In this document: piece after piece, positions 56,411-64,000 of the stretch
How the letters are laid out: the number at the start of each line of letters is the position of its first letter
Position numbering within the stretch: position 1 is the first letter of the stretch
NCBI GenBank assembly: GCA_024734495.1
Contig: JALMQS010000225.1
Span: 19,172,573 to 19,236,572 of the forward strand
Direction of reading: 5' to 3'
Length of the DNA: 64,000 nucleotides
Source of the DNA: Forficula auricularia
Taxonomy: Eukaryota > Arthropoda > Insecta > Dermaptera > Forficulidae
Translations under genes and position numbers: made by a program
The notes under the pieces: generated by a model
Databases searched by the model: none
What the model was told of the DNA's origin: nothing
What the model saw: only the letters and a program-made list of their open reading frames with translations

Positions 56411-57399
56411 GTGTTCAATTTTTCTTTTTTTCTCTGATTGTTATATCTAATACTGATAATGGAACTGAACAATAATAATGAATTTTTTTTGTATTTTGCT
56501 GTGAAAATTTTGAATATATTTATCCCTAATACTTTGGTTTACCGATGTTAATCTATTCATCTTTAGTGCTCTAATATTTTAAATTGGAGAATCAAACCAA
56601 CCAAGTTCGAGTCAGACAGCATACCTATTTTTTCGTGTATTTTTTTATAATTGATTTAACATTGAAAACCCCAAGTGCAAGTATTATTTATCAATAGCTA
56701 TATGAAAACAATCTTAAATCAAGTATGACATTGAAAATTACTTTTCTCACTTTCTTAATGATTACCTATTTATTTGGTAAATTAAAGTAAAAGTTCCATT
56801 TATTTTAATACCATTATAAATCTAAAAAGAAAAAGTTATTTTTTTTCCAACCTGTTCGTCGAGACATTTTTCAACTGATTCATTCATTCATTCATTTATT
56901 CAATTATAGAAACTACCAAACTGACCACCAAAGCCTCAATATTAAAAATGACTAGCGGTCTGCCTATTTTCATCATTGAGTGCACAGTCCTAAGACTGGT
57001 TTGAAGAAACCACCCATCTCCACTCGGCTCTGCCCCATGCCAGCTCTTTGACCTCTCTAAATGTCTCGCATTTTGGGAGAGAATGAGTAGTCACTAATAA
57101 CGTCATAACGTTATAAAAATCACAGAATTTTAGTTGATCCAAAAGGAGTACTTTTTTATTGTATTCTTTCTGGTTTTCTTTTTTATATATTTTTAAAATT
57201 GACCATGTGTGATTTAATTAAATTTAGTTGATACATTTTATCTATGAGAATAATAACATATATATTAAACTAAAAATTTTACATTTACAAGTCTTTTATT
57301 TATAGGATCTTTGGTATTGTTCATTGGCTTAGTTAGTGTGATATATTAAAAATAGGTACGTTTGTATAACACCAATCTGATTGTCCCTCAAGTGATATA
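56411..57399. other. Spacer with a shared fragment at 56970-57075
   Basis: ATCATTGAGTGCACAGTCCT, AAGACTGGTTTGA and GCCAGCTCTTTGACCTCTCT are shared with 14624-14690 and partly with 55037-55140. Probably the end of a LINE or SINE family. Confidence 0.4.
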
Positions 57400-57580
57400 G
57401 TCTGTATATTTAATCGTGGCAAGAATGATACTCTCTATCACGTCCTGAGTGTGTGTCCGGTATAAGAATGCGTCAAACCTAACCATTTGAAGAATATTGA
57501 GAAGTCTCTCCTTAGGGCTGACGAATAATGGAGAGAGCTCAATGAAGTGTCCACCCATTTAAGCAATACATTCATCAATT
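57400..57580 (+). mobile_element. Faint LINE C-terminal remnant
   Basis: In frame from 57400, VCIFNRGKNDTLYHVLSVCP recalls the CCHC-like finger (C..C..ETLxHVLxxCP) that follows the reverse transcriptase in R1/R2-group LINEs. A stop follows at once. The match is short. Confidence 0.3.
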
Positions 57581-58434
57581 AATACAACCCAAATAGAATA
57601 TGGTCAAATTAAACCAAAAATAATTCAGAGTCAAGACCTGGGGAGAAGAATGCAATAGTTCCACATATATCTAATATCATATCCTAAAGATACATAGATA
57701 TAAGTAAAATCATATGAACTTGGATAAGTGAATATTTTTAAAAGCTGTCTGTTATTTCTCATGGGGTCCTTTATCGGATTGGACATAGAAAAATTTCAAA
57801 ATTTGAAAAGTCGAGGAAAATGCTTGTGCATGTACCTATATGTACTTCTATACATAGGTTGATGTCTTCAAAAAAGTGTAAATCGTATACATGGGCATCC
57901 GTAGGAAATTTCTCAGGGGGGGGGGGGCAGTAAAACATCACTATACACACACATATATTCAAAAATTTTAAATTTCGAAATTTATTAGAGTAAGTTCCGC
58001 AAATATATTAGATGGTGTTGATGGCAATCACTTGTCTCTAGGCTAGTTATTATTAAATACATTTTATAGGAAATTAATATGATTTTCACAAAATAAATAA
58101 ATAAATAAATAAAAACTTAATAAACAATTATTGAATTAGTCAAGCACCAAATCATCAATCTTATTTAGGATAATTCCGGGTCCTCATATAATATAAAAAA
58201 TTATAGATATTAACAAAATTACTTAAAAATATTTTATTGATAAATTTATCCCACTATCAGATTCAAAAGTTTAAACTTTCAAAATATAAATTTTAATATA
58301 AAACTAAAAATTTGACCATCTTTTTTTCAAATAAAAGGTCCCTTATGAAAAACTTTTTTCATTTTAAGCTGAATTTTTGGAATGGAGTAAAAAAAATTTC
58401 GCTTAATACTACGAAATATTGCGGGTCAGAGTGA
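57581..58434. other. Spacer with a 12-G run
   Basis: GGGCATCCGTAGGAAATTTC leads into twelve G at 57916-57927, a combination I associate with the end of an arthropod DNA element; the partner end was not found. AAATAAATAAATAAATAAAT lies near 58090-58110. Confidence 0.35.
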
Positions 58435-58602
58435 GGTTTTTTCTCAAGGGTTGAGCTAACTGCCCGGAAAGCTTGTTAGTTCTCAGGTTCAACTCCTGAG
58501 GAGATGTATCCCCACTGTTATTGCAATATATTATAAAAATATTTCTACTAAAATCCTAGAATTTGTCCTAAAAATTAAATTCTTTCTCTCTTAATATAAA
58601 TT
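58435..58602 (+). mobile_element. tRNA-like SINE
   Basis: GGGTTGAGCTAACTGCCCGG, then CTCAGGTTCAACTCCTGAG (T-arm-like, B box GGTTCAACTCC), then the tail AAAATATTTCTACTAAAATC...TTGTCCTAAAAATTAAATTC also found at 54156-54365. Here there is one head and one tail, so this is the simple, non-palindromic form. Confidence 0.62.
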
Positions 58603-58955
58603 TTAAGTTTTATCATATTTAGTTTAGGGGCTACAATGCTATGAGAGACGGACAGAGAGAGACATTGTAGCAACAGTAATTAAAAGTTCGGTTTTAAATT
58701 TTAAACGGAACCCTAAAAAGTAGGGCCTACTGAGGAATAAAATATTTTGAATTAAATAGAATAAAATTTGTTGGATGAGAATTTAGGAAAATTTACAAGT
58801 TGTTCAAAAGTGGACTTTGAACAACTAAAAAATGCGGAGTTTTGAAGTTTTTTTAAAAACATTATAATTCTTAATTAATCTGTTATTGTTAATTAAGCGT
58901 TTAAATGAAGAGTCTGCTTGTTAGTAATCAGAGTCTCTAGATCCGTATCTGGTAA
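58603..58955. other. Spacer
   Basis: Nothing recognised. Confidence 0.35.
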
Positions 58956-59210
58956 CGGAGTAAGAGTAACGGTTCTAGTTCTACGCTACGGATACTCTTG
59001 CTTTCGTTGCACGAACACTCAATCATTGAGGGAAGGATTTTTCTAATGGACACTACACTGCACTGTCCATCTCGAACGGGGTCGGTTGAAGTGGACCAGA
59101 CGACTTTCAATTGCGACGAGAAGGTGACTGATCTCACTGTTTGTATTTTAGTAGGGCACAATATTTTCGAAAACGAAACAGTAATCAAATCCATCTGGAT
59201 TGGAAGGTAA
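58956..59210 (+). CDS. Possible internal exon, unidentified product
   Basis: A less AT-rich segment is open on the plus strand from 58956. It ends in AAG|GTAAAA (59207-59208 GT), a fair splice donor. The peptide includes GRIFLMDTTLHCPSRTGS and CILVGHNIFENETVIKSIW: three Cys and one N-glycosylation sequon, as in some secreted or extracellular domains, but no known domain. No ATG opens the frame and no clear acceptor was found. The minus strand is also open (58937-59194), so this is weak. Confidence 0.25.
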   Translation, partial: RSKSNGSSSTLRILLLSLHEHSIIEGRIFLMDTTLHCPSRTGSVEVDQTTFNCDEKVTDLTVCILVGHNIFENETVIKSIWIGR

Positions 59211-59272
59211 AATCATTTCATAAGAACAAATCAAAATGGGTGTCCTGTGTTATATGGTATAAACCTACATAT

Positions 59273-60304
59273 ATATGGGTTTTTGATTTCTAATTCAGAC
59301 TTTTCCATATAAAATTTAGGATTTAAAAAATCAAATTGAGGATGTTTCAAACCAAATTCAGGATTTTAAAAATCAAAATCAGACTTTTTCAAATCAAATT
59401 CAGAATTTATTAATAAACAATTGAAAAAATAGATAAAAAGTTATAACTAAGAAAAAGTTTTAATTTAATTTAACTCTCAGGAAAAGTTTTCAGGTAAAAA
59501 TCTAAAATTTGGTTGATTGTAAGATTTGCGAATCAATTTTCACCTCATCAACTAAAGCCTTTCAAGCTTAGCAGTTTGTAATTTCAAGAAACCTTTTAAG
59601 ATAAAAAGCTAAAATTTGGTGCATTGTAAGATATTTGTGTACCAATTTTCAGCTCATTAACTAAAAACTTTCAAGAATGGCATTTCGTACTCTGAGGAAA
59701 AGTTTTCAGGTAAAAATCTAAAATTTGGTTGATTGTAAGATTTGCGAACCAATTTCACCTCATCAACTAAAACCTTTCAAGATTAGCAGTTTGTAATTTC
59801 AAGAAACCTTTTCAGGTAAAAAGCTGAAATTTGGTGCATTGTAAGATATTTTTGTACCAATTTTCAGCTCATTAACTAAAAACTTTCAAGATTGGCATTA
59901 TCGTACTCTGAGGAAAAGTTTTCAGGTAAAAATCTAAAATTTGGTTGATTGTAAGATATTTGCGAACCAATTTTCACCTCATCAACTAAAACCTTTCAAG
60001 ATTAGCATTTTGTACTCTCAAGAAACGTTTTCAGGTAAAAAGCTAAAATTTGGTGCATTCTAAGATATTTGCCTACCAATTTTCAGATCATTAACTAAAA
60101 CCTTTCAAGATTAGTATTATGTACTCTCAAGAAACGTTTGCAGCTAAAAAGCTATAAATTAATATGTAAAATATGCATGGTTTTATACAAATTCTGAATT
60201 TTATTTGAAAAAGTCTGATTTTGATTTATAAAATCCTGAATTTGATTTGAAACATCGTGAATTTGATATGGAAAAGTCCGAATTTGAAGTTTAAAACCTA
60301 TATT
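59273..60304. mobile_element. 1-kb foldback element with dimeric tandem array
   Basis: The inverted arms (59273-59411 with 60171-60304) are themselves built of short steps such as CAAATTCAGGATTTTAAAAA and CAAAATCAGACTTTTTCAAA. Between them, 59480-60150 holds about six 106-110-bp monomers alternating between two types (GGTTGATTGTAAGAT with CACCTCATCAAC; GGTGCATTGTAAGAT with CAGCTCATTAAC), so the true unit is a dimer of about 216 bp. No coding frame. Confidence 0.88.
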
Positions 60305-61239
60305 TTCATCAAGAAGACAATACTCTGATTTATTTTTATAAGATCAACAACTGTCCTACTCTAGGCAAGACAACCTTTCAAAAATTTTTTACAATTCAGG
60401 TTTTGATTATGGATGATTAATTTTTATGATTCAAGGACTAGTTGGTCGGAATGAACCCGTGTATCCTATGTACATGGTAGATGTATAAAGTTTCTCATGT
60501 TTTTACTAATTAGATAGTTGAATCAGTTGCAATATAACCAACTACCCACATTTCACATCTAGGGCTATAAATTAATTTTTGAAGAACAGTTTTATTCACT
60601 TTCCTTGAAATAATTATCTTACCTAGTAGCAGCTATAAAGTAAATTGAACTAGAATAATTTAATTAAAATGTTTATATACCTGCCTATTTTAAAAAGTAG
60701 AATTTCTAAAATGAAAAGTGAGGAATTTGATTTATTATTATTATTGTAATTAAACGAATATGTCAATTAATTTTCTATCTCAAGCTAAGACCCACAATTA
60801 TTTTTCATTGTTAATTGCGAAACATTAAAAACGACTAATAAAATAATAAATTTCTATAATATATGGCTTATTTTACTGAGATCTTGAAATTTCAACTGAC
60901 AACAAATTGATATTTAAAGATCAAATTGAATTAAATGTCAATAAAGGCAAATTCCTAATAGGAATCTCGAAACATTTCTCAAACTGAAAAACTACAAAAA
61001 TACTTGAATATTCTAAAAGTATTGTATATTCGTTAATGAAAAAAAATGTAGTAAAATATATTGATAGATATTCGTAATTGGGATTAAACATTAAACATCA
61101 AAAAAGGGAAAGAAAATATAAAGTTGATACAGCAGGAAGCCTACTACTACTCTACCAATTCACACACACACTAAATTAAATAATAAATACAAAGGATGTA
61201 ACTAATCGGGCTTTTTTGAAAGACTTTCCCTTATCTTTA
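60305..61239. other. AT-rich spacer
   Basis: A short CACACACACA run is near 61162. Nothing else was seen. Confidence 0.35.
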
Positions 61240-61247
61240 CTTTAATA

Positions 61248-61876
61248 CAGAGGTTCCCAAACTTTTCCGAGTCGCGGCGCCTATTAATATTTTTCCATGG
61301 CGCCCTACCCTATGTAAAAGTACATAATATCAAAACACATATCGTATTTGGCCTCTCTAAATACTCTTGAATTACTTGTATTTTTGTATTATTGTAAATA
61401 CGCTTGTATTAGAATCGATAAAAATAAAAATAGTTTATTTTTTTATGAAAATCAAAAATTCAGACCACAGGGGGACCCTTTGTATACATTTCAGATTTTT
61501 TTGAGTTTGTCAAAATTATATTGTTTCGCTTTATATCAAAACAAATACCGTATTTAGCCTCTCTAAATACTCTTGTATTAGAATCGATAAAAATATCTTG
61601 AGAATTAATAGTTTATTTTTCTATGAAAATCAAAAATTCAGACCACAGGGGGGACCCTTTGTATACATTTCAGATTTTTTCGAGGGTGTCAAAGTTAAAT
61701 TGTTTCGGTTTATGTATAATATGTCTAATTGTAAGAAATAAAAATGAATAATAAATAAATTTTCAGCTTCTTAATTTGTTTATTGTCTAGTTAGGCCAAT
61801 TGACTTGCTTCATATAATTATGAAGTTTCGCGGCGTATCTATAAAGACGCCGCGGTGCACAGTTTGGGAACCTCTG
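61248..61876. mobile_element. hAT-type non-autonomous element with an internal duplication
   Basis: CAGAGGTTCCCAAACTTTTC at the left is answered by AGTTTGGGAACCTCTG at the right. The flanks CTTTAATA and CTCAAATA agree at six of eight bases. Sub-terminal GCGGCGCC and GACGCCGCGG blocks are typical. The interior carries two copies of a block of about 190 bp (CCTCTCTAAATACTCTTG near 61350 and 61557, each with TTCAGACCACAGGGGG further on). Confidence 0.82.
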
Positions 61877-61884
61877 CTCAAATA

Positions 61885-64000
61885 TATAATTACAATAAAT
61901 TTGGGATGAATTTAAAAATGGAATTTTAGGAAAAACTTTTTTGAGACCCGATACATTGACCTCAAATTTTAGAGATATGACATTTTTTGTTAGCCAAAGG
62001 TTTGGGATAGAAAGTTGAATCGAGAACTAAATTACTTTATAAGAACATGTGTTCCATATCTCACATTACACTGAAGGACTTCGATATTATATTCTCCAAT
62101 TATTAAAAAATATACATATATTAAGATGAAGAGGCAATTTTAAATTATTTCATAATAAAGTTTTTTATTCTCACTGGGGATACTTTTATATTATTTTCTC
62201 AACTCTCATTTAATGAAAATCAATGTGATATAATAATCCGGAGGCTGAAGAACATATTGTACGAGTAAAAGTTTCTAATTTAACCTCAAACCAAATCGTT
62301 TCTATAATTAAATTGAATGAGAGGATGGATGAATGGCTTGATGGTCAGAGTGAAAGACGATCTCCCTAAATAAATACTTTATTATTGGATGAATTCAAGT
62401 GAAATGATTGATAACAACGACAACACGAGAAAATAATCTCAGCTCATCCTTTCGTTCTGCTTGTTGTTTTATGTTAATTTATTTCAATGCATTTCAATTT
62501 ACCCGAGTGTTTATTTGTTTAGCTTTAAGTGAAACATTAAACGTAATAATTAGATACGGTTACAGTAAACGGAGAGGCATCAACTCCATGACGAGGCTAA
62601 TCCTAATAAACAACAAATAATTATCAGTCTTTTAGATTTAATTATTATTAATCTCTACAGAAACACTTCCATAGGTTGAATGAAGATGTTGTGTATAATT
62701 TACAGCTTTCCTATTTATGTTTCAAATATGAAATATCATTAATTATTCTTAATAACATTATTCTTCTACCTACCATGTCCAAGTTTAAATCAGTTAATGT
62801 TTAGAGTTGACAAATCGATTAAGTGAGTAAAAAAAGAAAGCTAATTTTGAAACCCTGATCTTAAGATAACATTAAATTCCTCAAGATTGATAATGCAATG
62901 AAATTTTTAAACTCCATTCATAGTTAGCACCTGAACCTGACATGAAACTTGCCAATAACAGCAACCCCTTGGGTATAAATTATTCAGGAGGTTTATATAT
63001 AGGTATTCTATTTATATAGTAGTTTTAATCTATGTATAAAGTAAAAGACCAAAAGAAATAGGAGTGAATTAATCAATATGAAGATAAAGAAAGGGTTATC
63101 GAATTTTCCTTTATAAGATAGGTAAAGTTGAAAATAAATTAAGTCGTGAATTGCTGAAGTTAAAATAATGTTTGAGACAGGTTTATCTAACTTTGGCCTA
63201 AATGACAGATATAGTATATTTGACTGGCAACTAATTGTCAGATATGGGAGAAAACATATAAAGTTAGAGCAAAAAATTGCTACAATCTAGCAATTATTTT
63301 GACTCTATCTGAAGAGACTAAGTCTTAGACAGGAGTGACGTAAGATATTAAAGATATTTGAGGCTTTTAAAAGTTACCATAGAAGAAAGAGCTTAGAATT
63401 ATATGGAATGGATTACTATTGAGGAACTTCCTTGATAGTAAAATGAAAAAGAGACTTTGTGAACGATTTTGGTGAAAAAAATCAAGTTTAGAATTTAGAG
63501 AGTAGTTTTAGAGACCGAAAATAGTACCAAGTATAATTTCCAAAATTAAAACAGAAATGGGGAAGAAAAATAGGAAAACACTTAAATTTGAATATTTTTT
63601 TTCTACATAATGAAGGATATAAATTTCACAAAGGGAAAAATATTCGCTTCATATTAAATCAGATGGAGAGGAGAACAGTTGCGTTAAACCATTCTTCGGA
63701 TTGTAGATCTTATGAATTAGAAACAAATGCCAAGTGGAAGATATCATAAGTGATTTAGGATGTAGATATTGTCATAAAAAACATTCCAATGAGAAGATAA
63801 ACTCTTACAGACAAAGGTTCTGAAGAAACGTGAAAGAGATTCTACATAGTTTACTTTATATTTATAATAATTTACAAATTAATGTGATAAAGTAATATTT
63901 TGTGTTTTGATTACAATCCTTAGGTATATTATGGTATATTAAACTATAGAAAAAAAGAGAATTGATTAATTATTATTAAAGTCTCTTTTTCTTTATAATT
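61885..64000. other. AT-rich spacer to the window end
   Basis: The segment 62400-62625 is slightly less AT-rich, with an open 70-codon frame of no recognisable family. GTGTTTATTTGTTTAG there resembles forkhead-type sites, which proves nothing alone. No repeats or element ends were found. Confidence 0.3.

Overview
The window looks like nuclear DNA of an animal, most likely an arthropod. It is strongly AT-rich, has no operon-like gene packing, and carries relics of animal-type non-LTR retrotransposons, many short hAT-, Harbinger- and mariner-like elements, and a short (TTAGG)n-like patch near 15733. I could not identify the species. There is no intact multi-domain gene, no rRNA, no convincing functional tRNA and no CRISPR array. 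Almost every open frame here is chance, or the translation of a repeat.

The best host-gene evidence is a short terminal exon (9325-9544, plus) that ends in a stop followed by two AATAAA signals and a T-rich tract; its product is not recognised. A weaker exon candidate lies at 58956-59210. The left edge (1-1060, minus) is a frameshifted endonuclease/reverse-transcriptase relic of RTE/BovB type. A second LINE 3' end lies at 8520-8873 and a third faint one near 57400.

The rest is a dense, partly nested collection of non-autonomous elements. Elements whose ends and target duplications I could read: hAT-type at 3124-4169, 20506-20737, 48797-49004 and 61248-61876; Harbinger-type at 32660-33036; a TA-flanked element at 5529-5679. 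Foldback (palindromic) elements are unusually common: 7.2-7.6, 10.7-11.1, 14.1-14.5, 17.0-17.4, 23.3-23.6, 32.1-32.6, 40.1-40.35, 49.7-50.7, 53.5-54.4, 55.3-56.4 and 59.3-60.3 kb. Several hold tandem arrays: a 119-bp satellite inside an element near 41-43 kb, about 108-bp dimeric monomers near 59.5-60.1 kb, and a 186-bp repeat at 46.5-46.9 kb.

The most interesting signal is shared by several otherwise different palindromic families. Their arms carry a type I hammerhead-ribozyme-like motif: CUGANGA, one extra residue, a short helix II, GAAAC, a minimal helix III and an NUH site. In the best copies complementary strands form helix I (8 perfect pairs at 7502-7552; 8 pairs around a tandem G.A loop at 56345-56396; a complete core at 40141-40197). 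The motifs often occur in head-to-head inverted pairs. This suggests that non-autonomous elements related to Penelope-like retroelements or retrozymes have populated the region. The call rests on reading the sequence by eye and needs covariance-model and cleavage tests.
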